Origin: Mesorhizobium sp.
GTDB taxonomy: Bacteria > Pseudomonadota > Alphaproteobacteria > Rhizobiales > Rhizobiaceae
Reading direction: 5' to 3'
Length of the DNA stretch: 56,279 bases
Assembly (NCBI GenBank): GCA_004020645.1
Contig: SAQL01000038.1
Coordinates: 1-56,279, forward strand
The position numbers were made by a program, and so were the translations under genes. Shown here piece after piece: positions 8,466 through 16,791 of this stretch. The notes beneath the pieces were generated by a model that was given only the letters and a program-made list of their open reading frames with translations, had not been told where the DNA came from and did no database searches. Position 1 is the stretch's first letter, and every line of letters starts with the position of its first letter.

Positions 8466-8774
8466 TCAAAGCCGGCAGCGATGACAGTAGCCGTCGTATC
8501 CGACATAGGTGTCCGAGTACGGATCGTAGCTCTGATAGCGGTTGAGGCAGCGCCGGACGTGCCACGAACCGCCATTTTCCTCGATGTAGACGATGCGCGG
8601 CTGGGCGAGCGCGGTGCCGAGCAGGAAGCCGCTGACGCCGGCGGCGATGCCGATGCCAAGATGCCTGTTGTGATGGTTCTTGTGATGGGCGGCCGAAGGC
8701 TGAACGGAGCCGGCCAGCATGGCGGCGGCGACAGTGGTGGCGATGAGACCGGAAACGATGGTGCGTTTGACCAT
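8466..8774 (-). CDS. BA14K-family small secreted protein
   Basis: A 102-residue protein. Residues 1-30 form a signal peptide (MVKRTIVSGLIATTVAAAML, ending PSAAHH), followed by a His-rich stretch, one glycine-rich hydrophobic segment (GIGIAAGVSGFLLGTALA), and the C-terminal BA14K motif CLNRYQSYDPYSDTYVGYDG with CHRC at the end. The Brucella prototype is an envelope immunogen with lectin-like activity; the role here is unknown. ATG 8774 has AAGGAG seven bases upstream; longer in-frame extensions look non-coding. Confidence 0.82.
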   Translation of the reverse strand: MVKRTIVSGLIATTVAAAMLAGSVQPSAAHHKNHHNRHLGIGIAAGVSGFLLGTALAQPRIVYIEENGGSWHVRRCLNRYQSYDPYSDTYVGYDGYCHRCRL

Positions 8775-8970
8775 GACGATCTCCTTGCTGCGTTGTGAGA
8801 GGCGATCCATCCGCCTTTTGACCATCAGTCGCTGCAGCAAGGAAAAAGGTTCGATGGTCTTTTGGATTTTTTCGAAATCGCAAAAGCGGCCGGTCTGAAC
8901 AGGGTTTGCAGTCAGGCGCGCAATTACGACCGGGCAAGAGCGCCAGTCGGCAGTCCGCCGGCGGGAGGCC

Positions 8971-9138
8971 TCAGCCCATGCCGGTGATGTGGCGCAGCCA
9001 GAAGGCAAGCGCGATGAAGCCGATGATGGTGATGATGCCGGTCCAGTCGACGTTGGCGCTCTTCACTTGCTTGACGAGCTTCACCAGGAGAATCCAGGCC
9101 GCGACGACGACCAGGGCAATGACGACAAGTCTGATCAT
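8971..9138 (-). CDS. Small two-helix membrane protein
   Basis: A 55-residue hydrophobic protein starting MIRLVVIALVVVAAWILLVK, with a short charged loop (KQVKSANVDW) and a second helix (ITIIGFIALAFWL). ATG 9138 is preceded by GAGGGTAT. No family is recognised. It lies about 200 bases before the BA14K gene on the same strand and about 150 bases from tRNA-Thr. Confidence 0.6.
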   Translation of the reverse strand: MIRLVVIALVVVAAWILLVKLVKQVKSANVDWTGIITIIGFIALAFWLRHITGMG

Positions 9139-9291
9139 ACAATACCCTCGTCTATGCGATTGCACCTTGGATCAACATAGGAGGCGAATTGGCCGTTTTC
9201 AGGATGCCCGCGCCGGCAGCGCCGACGCGCTCACGGGCAAAACAGAGTTTTGTCTTTACTGGCGCAACAAATATGCTAACCGGAGCGCCGT

Positions 9292-9367
9292 GCCCTTGTA
9301 GCTCAGCTGGTAGAGCAGCGGTTTTGTAAACCGAAGGTCGGCGGTTCGATTCCGTCCGGGGGCACCA
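9292..9367 (+). tRNA. tRNA-Thr (anticodon TGT)
   Basis: A complete 76-base cloverleaf: acceptor GCCCTTG pairs with CGGGGGC, D-arm AGCTCAGCTGGTAGAGC, anticodon loop TTTGTAA, T-arm GCGGTTCGATTCCGT and encoded CCA. It is immediately followed by an integrase remnant, so its 3' end appears to have been an integration site. Confidence 0.96.
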
Positions 9368-9394
9368 GTTTCCACCCGACAATCCCCAGAAATC

Positions 9395-9813
9395 AATGAA
9401 AATGGCACTGGAGCATGTCCAGCCGCGCGCGGCAATCGGAAGGCCTATCGTCGGAAGGTGCCCAAGGCACTTCAAGGCATTCTGAGCGAGACAGAGATGG
9501 TGCTTCACCTCGGCAAGACCCGATGCCGAGGTGCGCAAGCAGTATGACGCCCTGGAAGCGGCAAAGGAGGCCGTCAAAGCGGCAGGTGACTGCAAGATGT
9601 TACGGTCATGAAGCGGCGGTGACAGAGCCTCGGCTGCGCTTGGCAAGCACGTTAGAGCCGCCGTAGCGGACAGGAAGGTCACTACCTACTCATCGCGCCA
9701 CCGCATGGAGGATGTTCCGGTTGTTGCTTGGGCTCCTGAGAAGCTGAAGCGGTCCATCATGGGCCACTCAGGGGGCGGCGCTGCAACTACCAGACTATCT
9801 GAACCTATTGGCT
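9395..9813 (+). pseudogene. Decayed tyrosine recombinase/integrase next to tRNA-Thr
   Basis: Fragments of one phage-type integrase are readable across several frames. MKMALEHVQPR opens it (ATG at about 9399); after a frameshift comes KAYRRKVPKALQGIL with SETEMVLHLGKT; after another shift DAEVRKQYDALEAAKEAVK. The middle is deleted. Near 9685-9800 the C-terminal end reads YSSRHRMED and later IMGHSGG, matching the catalytic H-x-x-R box and the following GHS motif of tyrosine recombinases. At least two frameshifts and a large internal deletion make it non-functional. It starts about 30 bases past the tRNA, the usual layout of a tRNA-inserted island. Confidence 0.75.
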
Positions 9814-9870
9814 AAGCAACGCTTCGGCGTTAATCTATGCTGGCCGGCCGCACACAATAGGAGTGTAGCC

Positions 9871-10425
9871 ATGAAACTGCTCTTTTATCTCGCGTCGGTA
9901 ACGTTAGCGTTCTCAGCCTCCAGCGTCGCCGCTGAACTCACGGCGGAGGTTCCCAAGGGAGATCCCGAGTTCACCGCAAAAGCGATGTCCGCTGCCCCAG
10001 CGGATATCGGGAAGGATGCCACAATCATTCGGATAGGTGATGGCTTCAAGGTGACGCCCATCAAGACCGGAACGAACGGATGGACTTGCGCTGTCGATAC
10101 GACCGGCGAGCCGTGGTGCGCCGATGCCGCCGGGCTTGAATGGTTCAAGGCGATTTCCACCAAGGCCGAGCCGCCTGACAAGACCGGCTTCGTCTACATG
10201 CTCGCCGGCGACCTGGGCACCAGCAACCATGATCCCTATGCGACTGACAAGTCGCATTGGGTTCAAACGGGTCCGCACGTCATGATCGTCGGGAAGGCGG
10301 CGCACGAGATGGCGGCCAGTTATCCGAACAGCTTGGACGCCGATCCAAAGCGTCCCTACGTGATGTTTCCAGGGACCAAGTACCAGCACCTGATGTTCCC
10401 TGCCGACGTGGCAGGCCACAGCTAA
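9871..10425 (+). CDS. Secreted protein of unknown function
   Basis: A 184-residue protein with a clear signal peptide (MKLLFYLASVTLAFSASSVA, then AELTAE). The mature part contains GTNGWTCAVD, EPWCADAAGLEW, a GFVYMLAGDLGTSNHDPYA segment and VMFPGTKYQHLMFP near the end. Two cysteines could form one disulfide. ATG 9871 has AGGAG ten bases upstream; the longer reading from 9808 overlaps the integrase remnant. No family is assigned; it lies inside the accessory region beside tRNA-Thr. Confidence 0.72.
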   Translation: MKLLFYLASVTLAFSASSVAAELTAEVPKGDPEFTAKAMSAAPADIGKDATIIRIGDGFKVTPIKTGTNGWTCAVDTTGEPWCADAAGLEWFKAISTKAEPPDKTGFVYMLAGDLGTSNHDPYATDKSHWVQTGPHVMIVGKAAHEMAASYPNSLDADPKRPYVMFPGTKYQHLMFPADVAGHS

Positions 10426-10929
10426 TAGCAGCCTCCACCGCCGCGTCTTGGCCGGTCGCGGCGGAACTCATCGCTCTGGAAGAGGCCTGCGAGCCCGTTT
10501 CCCGGACCGATAATCGCGGCACTGAAAGCGCGGTGGGCTGAGAGGATCGAGCGTGAATGGGGAAGTCGACCGCGAATGGGACGTGCAACAGCCCATTTCT
10601 TGGCCCAACAAGGTTGACAGAAGGTACACCGCTCGGGCACAAAGAGGTACACCGAGCTTAGCCGCTTCGGAGGAAGAAACTCTTTCTAACTCCTTGATTT
10701 TTTTGTGGTAAGTTCGGGTGGAATGCCGAAGTTGGATTTGGCCCTTAGCGCCGTCCGGGGCACCAGAAAACTTCGACTTCTTGCGAGACCCTCGAGGGCG
10801 CTCGATATCTGCTCATCCCCGATTTCCACAGGCCGGGGCCGTCAGGATCGGTAGCATATCAGGTCCAACGCATATATTCCCCTAGCGGAACCACAGGTAT
10901 CCCCCTGGCGGAAACCATAGGAGTCGCAG
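10426..10929. other. Intergenic stretch of the accessory region
   Basis: About 500 bases without a supported gene. It holds a 9-base direct repeat GGTACACCG (near 10623 and 10651), a partial copy of the tRNA-Thr 3' end (10751-10766), and two degenerate copies of a unit ending GCGGAA-CCA-AGG (about 10871-10920). Confidence 0.5.
10751..10766 (+). repeat. att-like partial copy of the tRNA-Thr 3' end
   Basis: CCGTCCGGGGCACCAG repeats the tRNA-Thr end CCGTCCGGGGGCACCAG (9352-9368) with one G missing. Just upstream, GCCCTTAGC resembles the tRNA 5' end GCCCTTGTAGC, as if the interior were lost. Fits an integrase attachment-site scar. Confidence 0.55.
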
Positions 10930-11175
10930 TTGGAGCAGAAACGCACGATCGTCCCCTTTATTGGTGGCATGTATGGCAGCCTTGCTGCCCTCGCGTTGGC
11001 GTTCGGTTTCCGATTCCTGACAATTCCTGATCCTGATCCGACCTCGCAAGCAACGATAACCCTTTCAGGACTGGCCTTTTCGATTTGTTTCAGCCTGACC
11101 TTCCTTCGCGAGCATCGACGCCAAATCGCTGCCGCGAGAGAATTTCTCGGCCGTCCAAGATCGTATCGGGACTAA
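10930..11175 (+). CDS. Small two-helix membrane protein, orphan
   Basis: An 81-residue reading frame with two hydrophobic segments (GGMYGSLAALALAFGFRFL and TITLSGLAFSICFSLTFL) and a basic C-terminal tail. The TTG at 10930 has AGGAG six bases before it, which supports this start; an internal ATG follows at residue 14. No family is recognised. It could be an island gene or a remnant. Confidence 0.45.
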   Translation: MEQKRTIVPFIGGMYGSLAALALAFGFRFLTIPDPDPTSQATITLSGLAFSICFSLTFLREHRRQIAAAREFLGRPRSYRD

Positions 11176-11229
11176 ACCCCGCGTTTCTGCAACGCAAATC
11201 GCCCATGCCCTCCCCCATGTCCTCCGGAC

Positions 11230-11255
11230 CGTGCCCGGGGCAGCAGAAAAATTCA
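11230..11255 (+). repeat. Possible third, degenerate att-like copy
   Basis: CCGTGCCCGGGGCAGCAGAAAA resembles CCGTCCGGGGCACCAGAAAA at 10751, allowing a two-base insertion and one substitution, and shares the same downstream A-run and TTC. It may mark an older insertion boundary. Confidence 0.3.
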
Positions 11256-11418
11256 GTAATCGACCAACGAATGCAACAGTGGATGCGGACCGACCGGTAT
11301 TTTCCGCTCGCCGGCCATTCTAATGCCATTCGATTAAAATGCTCCTGTGTATATTAGCACTCGCTCAATTTAGCGCGCCGACAATGTCTGTGCGGCGGGC
11401 TAAACAACGGGTGGTGTT

Positions 11419-11616
11419 ATGCGAAGCGACTTCGCCGCAGCACGCGAACTCTTGGAGTGTGCCCAAAACCGGCTCTGCGGCATGGACGAAACGAGCCAAC
11501 GCGTCAGCGAGGCACTCGACTCCCTGATCGAGGAAATAGCCATCGCGGAATTCCGCAAGGCGCCATTGACCATCGTGCCGTTTCCACGCGCGCGGCCGCC
11601 CAGGCATGCTCGGTAA
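11419..11616 (+). CDS. Small cytoplasmic protein of rhizobial type, function unknown
   Basis: A 65-residue protein starting MRSDFAAARELLECAQNRL, mostly helical and acidic, followed by a conserved-looking TIVPFPRARPP tail. The ATG at 11419 follows a GGGTGG stretch. It resembles short uncharacterised rhizobial proteins with an MR-D-AAARE start and a VPFPR end; that is from memory, not a search. An antisense frame across the same bases is less convincing. Confidence 0.5.
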   Translation: MRSDFAAARELLECAQNRLCGMDETSQRVSEALDSLIEEIAIAEFRKAPLTIVPFPRARPPRHAR

Positions 11617-12089
11617 AGCGCCGATCATGCTAAATGTTGATGGCGACTCAGCGCCTGAACTGCAGGCGCCTTATCGCCTCTATCACGCACTCGCGACCTG
11701 ACCCGATACGCCCGACTTGGCGAACGTGTTCCTCACCGTGACTGACTTGTGGACGTAGGGCACCCAAATCCCGTCAATACAAAAGAGACTATGGGCGCTA
11801 CCAGCGCATCTCCGGCAGGCACCTGGTTCACCGGGGCGCCAAGAACCGCCGTTGTTGGCTCGCATCATTTGGGCGGCCAGATCTAAATGCGCAGCAACAA
11901 ATAGATGCCGAAATACCACTCAATCTTCCGATCAAACCAAAGCTAAGGCAGGTCAGTCCCGATCCAATCGAGATTTTCGGCCTGTCCATAACCAGCCTAT
12001 AGGCAATCGACATAGGCCCGATCACCTAGATGCACCAAACTCACTCTTCGATTGATTACTTATGACATCCTATATAACAAAATGGTAAC
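11617..12089. other. Intergenic stretch before the NACHT gene
   Basis: About 470 bases with no supported gene. Base composition falls towards AT-rich near the end. The last 40 bases contain a TATATAAC sequence at 12071-12078 that could be a -10 element. Confidence 0.45.
12051..12078 (+). promoter_or_regulatory. Possible promoter of the NACHT gene
   Basis: TTGATT near 12052 and TATAAC near 12073 form a sigma-70-like pair with a short spacer of about 15 bases, in an AT-rich segment 12-40 bases before the gene. Predicted by eye only. Confidence 0.3.
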
Positions 12090-15000
12090 TTGATTCTTTT
12101 GGGGGTGGGGCAGTTGCGATACAATCTTGAGGCCTTGGGCGACGAACGGTTCCAGCAATTCGCTCAGGCTTTATTGGTTAAACAATTTCCCACCCTACAA
12201 TGCTTGCCGGTAGGACAACCCGATGGCGGTAGAGATGCCTTTTCCAGAACCTGGAACAGAGCAGGAACTGGTGGATTTGTAGCATTCCAAGTTAAGTACA
12301 CAAGGGACCCCTCTACGCGCGAGGCACGTGATGTTATTGCATCTGTGGTCGAAACGGAAGCAAGTAAGGTAGCCTCTTTAATATCTCAAGGAGCCACATC
12401 TTACTATTTGATTACAAACGTTAGTGGAACAAGCCATCCAAAAACGGGGTCTATAGATAAAGTTAACAAGCAGCTGACGGACGCGCTGGGTATTGAGACG
12501 CACTGCTGGTGGCGTGATGACATCGAGAGCCGAGTAGACGGCCAACCCGCAATCAAATGGAGCTACCCCGAAATCATTCGTGCAACGGATTTGTTGGAGT
12601 ATTTCTTCACTACTCAGGGGGACTCGGCCGCCCAAGGTCGAACCGACGCCTTGCGAGCCTTCATGGCGTATCAATATCGATATGATCAGAAGCTGAAATT
12701 TAAACAAGTCGACCTGGAGCGATCAATACAAGATTTATTTGTCGATGTTCCGGCCCGTATCGTCGCAACGCATGATACTGGAGCACATTTAGAATGGGTG
12801 CAGATCATAAACGAAGCACTGAAAGATGAACGGCCCTCCGGATATCATCAGAGGTATGAAGAAGGAAGCGATACAGCAAAACTTCCTGGAGCACTTCGAC
12901 TTCTACTATACACTCCGTTTATAGAAAAATGCCGAAGGATAGTTATAGAGGGTGCCCCTGGGCAAGGTAAATCGACAATTACCCAATATCTTTGTCAAAT
13001 TCATAGGATGTCTCTTCTTTCAAAGCCAGAACTTATCAAAATTAAGGGAGAACACAAACCTAACGATTCCCGGATTCCATTTCGTCTTGATATGCGCGAC
13101 TACGGTCGCTGGCTAGGAGGATTAGACCCCTTCAGCGACGATCCGTCCGCGAGACGGGCACAAGCCAGCAGTCATGTGCTGGAGAGCTTTATCGCCGCCC
13201 ACGTCTCCAGCAATACCGGGCATGCGTTTTCAGCAAGCGATCTTACTTCGATTTCAAAGCACGCGCAGCTATTGATAGTTTTGGACGGCTTCGACGAAGT
13301 TGCGGATATCGGCTTGCGCAATAGGATTGTAACCGAGGTTTCGAACGCTGCGTCTCGATTGGAGGAAAGCGCTCTCTCTTTACAGATCGTTGTTACAAGC
13401 CGCCCAGCTGCATTCGCGAACTCGCCGGGATTCCCCCACGACGAATGGCAGCATGTTCAGATCACCGCGCTTTCGAACCCTGCGATTCTTGAGTATGCCC
13501 AAAAATGGCTTGACGGCCGGGAAAATGAACCTCGGGAAAAGCGCGAGGTCATCCGCGTTTTAACTGAAAAACTGAGTCAAGCGCATGTTAGAAATTTGGC
13601 CTATAATCCGATGCAGCTATCGATTCTACTGACACTTATTTCTGTCCAAGGAGCTTCGTTGCCGGACAAACGGACATCACTGTACGATAAATACATAGAT
13701 ATATTTTTGGACCGAGAAGCTGAGAAAAGCGTTATCGTCCGTGATCACCGGGGCTTACTGGTTCACATTCACAGATATCTTGCCTGGACGCTTCATGTTG
13801 AAGCAGAGAGCGAAAGGGGTACTGGACTTATTTCAGAACAGCGCCTTCGGGAAACAATCAATTCTTTTTTGAGACAACAAGGATATCAGACGAATAAAGT
13901 AGACGCACTTTTTACTGGTATTGTCGAGCGCGTCGTAGCTTTAGTCTCTCGCGTTCAGGGAACCTTTGAATTTGAAGTTCAGCCACTGCGAGAGTATTTT
14001 GCGGCCAGATACTTGCATGACACTGCTCCCTATTCTCCATCTGGCGACCAGAAGCGAGGTGCGCTTCCCGATAGACTTGAGGGGTTAGCTAAAAATTTTT
14101 ACTGGCTTAACGTTACTAGGTTCTTTGCAGGTTGCTATAGCAGCGGAGAACTGGCCTCGTTGATAGATGGATTGGAATCGATTGAAGGCTTGGACGATTT
14201 TAAATACATAAGCCATATTCCGGAAATGCGCATTACGTTTCTGGCCGATCATGTGTTTAGCCAACAGCCAAAGCTTATTACGCGTTTAATTCAAAATAAC
14301 CTTACTGAGCCGACGTTCTCTCTTCTCCTCTCCAAAAGATTTTTTGGAAGTACAGACACACCATTCACTTTGCCGCCCGGAGAGGCTCGTGATCGACTTC
14401 TCGCCGTGTGTCGAAGCTATGTGGAGACACGGCGCCCAGATGAGAGGCGCTACGCTGCGTGCTCTCTTATGTCTGCAAATATGACTACGGACGAGATGCA
14501 TGGCTATTGGCTGGAGTCGTTAGATTCCATCGAAGACAGAGGCCTCTGGGCAGATATCGGAAGTTACCTCGGTCTAATCGAGAAAATGGATGTGAGAGAG
14601 GGGCTTGATATATACCAAAGGGCTGGAAAAGGATTGTTAACTAGATTTTTGTGGAGCGAGCGTTTCGATATAATAGAAGAGGGAAACCTTTGGGAACCGC
14701 TCTTGGAAGAGTTACTCGCCGACGGCAGAACGGGCTATTTTTCGATCCACGGATCACAGCCGCACGTGTCCCTACTAGGTCACCTTTATATGAACGTTTC
14801 ATCATTGCTAACCAGCGTGCCCCGTATGGATACTAAAGAGGCAAAGCAAGACGTCCCTCTATGGTCTACCATACATCGCCGCTCCTACCGCTATGCTGCT
14901 CCAGATTCAGAGGAGCGCCTTAAGGACGTTGACTTAAACACACTAGGCGGTCCAGCTATGGCATCGCTATGGCTGAGGTCTGAAGCTTTACTGCAGGCTA

Positions 15001-15872
15001 CGCTTGAAAGTTTACGGCGGGACCCAAAACTGTGGAGCTCATTTATTGAGCAATGCAGAATTGTTTGGGGTGACAAGTGGGCGTTTATGAAAATGGCCAC
15101 GACAATCGCAAATCAGTACAAATATGATTTCCTGGAAAGCGGTTTATCTGATCGACCTCTTTTGATTTTTGCGTGCCACGCGCGGAAAAATGCATCAAAT
15201 TTCGATTGGTGGCGCCATGAATTATCCTTGGCGACTGAAAAAAATCTGCTGTGGCGACGCTTTTTGTTCCTTTGCCTACTTGTTTTTTTACCTAAACGTT
15301 CTCTCTATGTTTTGCCGAAGGACTTCACTGTAGCAATCGAGGAGATGAGCGAAGAAGAGTGGACGGTGCTTGCTAAGACCTTAAATGCCATGGGTTTGCA
15401 GTCTCGTGGGCGACAGCCGAAGGATTTAAAGCAAAGTGAAGAATCATTGAAAGAGAGACTCTCAGATCGCCTGACGCATGTTCTAATACTAAAAAGCAGC
15501 CCCAAGTCTGCGTGGCTTACAATAGTCAATAAATATCCGAATCCTGGTAAATTATCGGAAAGTGTCCTAGATATGATTTCTGACGTATTGTCATATCTCG
15601 CGTTGAAACAGGGCTTTGATTGGAAAGTTGCGTTGCCTTACATCGAATCTGCACACGAGAAGAATATTTCCATCCATTTTGGATTTCGAATTGAGAGAGG
15701 TAGTGGATCAATGTCGTTGCCCACAGATGTTGCAATGGATATCTGCTCACGCGGACACAAGTTCCCGCTTGAGCTTCTAGATATGGCAGAGAGCACACTC
15801 GCAGCTTCTGTCGGCGCTAAGGTGTTGAGTGTTGGAGACGTGGCCGCGACGAATGGCTGGTTTGCGGAGTGA
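12090..15872 (+). CDS. Mrr-like nuclease - NACHT NTPase fusion, likely anti-phage NLR-type protein
   Basis: A 1260-residue multidomain protein, far more AT-rich than its neighbours. Residues 10-160 resemble a PD-(D/E)xK endonuclease of the Mrr type: GQPDGGRDAF (candidate D49), then FVAFQVKY (Q67 and K69, the Q-x-K variant). Residues 280-440 are a NACHT P-loop ATPase: Walker A GAPGQGKST (288-296), Walker B LLIVLDGFDEV (394-404), and VVTSRP (434-439). Helical segments typical of NACHT proteins follow: NPMQLSILLTL near 506 and FEVQPLREYFAARYL near 628-642. Residues 650-1260 match nothing recognised and probably form a helical sensor. The family logic (established for Avs and bNACHT proteins) is ligand sensing, oligomerisation and effector activation; a nuclease effector would cut DNA. 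TTG 12090 is the longest start; TTG 12114 after GGGGGTGGGG is a good alternative giving MRYNLEAL. No partner gene accompanies it. Confidence 0.85.
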   Translation: MILLGVGQLRYNLEALGDERFQQFAQALLVKQFPTLQCLPVGQPDGGRDAFSRTWNRAGTGGFVAFQVKYTRDPSTREARDVIASVVETEASKVASLISQGATSYYLITNVSGTSHPKTGSIDKVNKQLTDALGIETHCWWRDDIESRVDGQPAIKWSYPEIIRATDLLEYFFTTQGDSAAQGRTDALRAFMAYQYRYDQKLKFKQVDLERSIQDLFVDVPARIVATHDTGAHLEWVQIINEALKDERPSGYHQRYEEGSDTAKLPGALRLLLYTPFIEKCRRIVIEGAPGQGKSTITQYLCQIHRMSLLSKPELIKIKGEHKPNDSRIPFRLDMRDYGRWLGGLDPFSDDPSARRAQASSHVLESFIAAHVSSNTGHAFSASDLTSISKHAQLLIVLDGFDEVADIGLRNRIVTEVSNAASRLEESALSLQIVVTSRPAAFANSPGFPHDEWQHVQITALSNPAILEYAQKWLDGRENEPREKREVIRVLTEKLSQAHVRNLAYNPMQLSILLTLISVQGASLPDKRTSLYDKYIDIFLDREAEKSVIVRDHRGLLVHIHRYLAWTLHVEAESERGTGLISEQRLRETINSFLRQQGYQTNKVDALFTGIVERVVALVSRVQGTFEFEVQPLREYFAARYLHDTAPYSPSGDQKRGALPDRLEGLAKNFYWLNVTRFFAGCYSSGELASLIDGLESIEGLDDFKYISHIPEMRITFLADHVFSQQPKLITRLIQNNLTEPTFSLLLSKRFFGSTDTPFTLPPGEARDRLLAVCRSYVETRRPDERRYAACSLMSANMTTDEMHGYWLESLDSIEDRGLWADIGSYLGLIEKMDVREGLDIYQRAGKGLLTRFLWSERFDIIEEGNLWEPLLEELLADGRTGYFSIHGSQPHVSLLGHLYMNVSSLLTSVPRMDTKEAKQDVPLWSTIHRRSYRYAAPDSEERLKDVDLNTLGGPAMASLWLRSEALLQATLESLRRDPKLWSSFIEQCRIVWGDKWAFMKMATTIANQYKYDFLESGLSDRPLLIFACHARKNASNFDWWRHELSLATEKNLLWRRFLFLCLLVFLPKRSLYVLPKDFTVAIEEMSEEEWTVLAKTLNAMGLQSRGRQPKDLKQSEESLKERLSDRLTHVLILKSSPKSAWLTIVNKYPNPGKLSESVLDMISDVLSYLALKQGFDWKVALPYIESAHEKNISIHFGFRIERGSGSMSLPTDVAMDICSRGHKFPLELLDMAESTLAASVGAKVLSVGDVAATNGWFAE

Positions 15873-16085
15873 CACTCTATCGTCCAATCTAATTCTTCGC
15901 TAAAAACTGACAAAAACTATCGCACACACGCAGCCAAACGGATACGCCGAACTTGAATCGATTTTAGGAAGATACGTAGCATCGCGAGAAATATTGAGTT
16001 TTCATTTTTCAGCTTACTGATCGTTCCATCAAACGTGGCAGCCTAACGCTAATTCGAGGCACGATCATTCGAAAGCCCGTCGCCC

Positions 16086-16700
16086 TCACACCGCGATCGC
16101 CGCCACCAAAATCCGGTTCTGCCTTCGTATCGCCGCCCGCAATTCCGCAATTCTGGCGTCGTCGCGCTTCACGAACTCGATGAACATCATGTTCATGTTG
16201 TTGAACACCAGTTCGCCCAAGGCGTGTCCATCGATATCCCGGCGCACCAGGCCGAGCGCCTGCAGGCGGGCGATCAGCGCGCGGATCTGTTCGGTCAGCG
16301 CCCGGTCGAGCGCGCTATAGGCCTGGCCGAACGGGCTGTCGGGCAGCTGCGTCGAGATCGCCATCGCCTGCCGCCACATCTCCTTGCTGAGATAATGCAG
16401 CGAATGCTCGATATAGATGCCGAGCAGCGTATCGAGCGCATCGCCGACATTGGCCGGCGGATTGGCGACGACGCCCTGCCCGGCGTTGAGCACCTCGTTA
16501 ACCTCCATCGAAACGATGGCACCGAGGATGTCGCCTTTGTTCTGGTAATAGTTGTAGATCGTGCCGACAGAGACCTCGGCCCGCGAGGCGATGGTCTCGA
16601 TTTTGGCGCCTTCATAGCCGGCGTCGCGGAAAAGCTCCGCCGCCGCCTCGATGATGCGGCGATGCCGATCCGCCTTTTGCCTTGCCCGCAATCCGCTCAT
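16086..16700 (-). CDS. TetR-family transcriptional regulator
   Basis: A 204-residue TetR protein. Residues 10-60 hold the DNA-binding domain: RIIEAAAELFRDAGYEG, then the helix-turn-helix IASRAEVSVGTIYNYYQNKG. The rest is an all-helical ligand domain with no informative motif. It is divergent from the polyamine-type ABC operon across 91 bases that contain two palindromic operators, so it most likely represses that operon, itself, or both. Its 3' end marks the right border of the AT-rich accessory gene. Confidence 0.9.
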   Translation of the reverse strand: MSGLRARQKADRHRRIIEAAAELFRDAGYEGAKIETIASRAEVSVGTIYNYYQNKGDILGAIVSMEVNEVLNAGQGVVANPPANVGDALDTLLGIYIEHSLHYLSKEMWRQAMAISTQLPDSPFGQAYSALDRALTEQIRALIARLQALGLVRRDIDGHALGELVFNNMNMMFIEFVKRDDARIAELRAAIRRQNRILVAAIAV

Positions 16701-16724
16701 ATCGGCTATTTGCCATAAAAACGG

Positions 16725-16754
16725 AATTGACTCAATTTTAGAATTGGTTCAATT
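16725..16754. promoter_or_regulatory. Twin palindromic operators for the TetR regulator
   Basis: AATTGACTCAATT (16725-16737) is a perfect inverted repeat around one base. AATTGGTTCAATT (16742-16754) has the same AATTG/CAATT arms around three bases. The centres are 17 bases apart, between the divergent TetR gene and the ABC operon. Confidence 0.65.
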
Positions 16755-16791
16755 TTTTGCCAGAAGCCAAAAAGGCAAGGGAGAACACTCG

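Noticed and set aside
11365..11628. 87-codon minus-strand frame
   Set aside because: It is opposite the better-supported 65-residue plus-strand gene at 11419.
11683..11919. 78-codon minus-strand frame before the NACHT gene
   Set aside because: Composition is irregular, there is no ribosome-binding site and no family resemblance.
15873..16085. Right-hand attachment site for the accessory region
   Set aside because: No sequence like the tRNA-Thr 3' end was found here, so the border cannot be placed.
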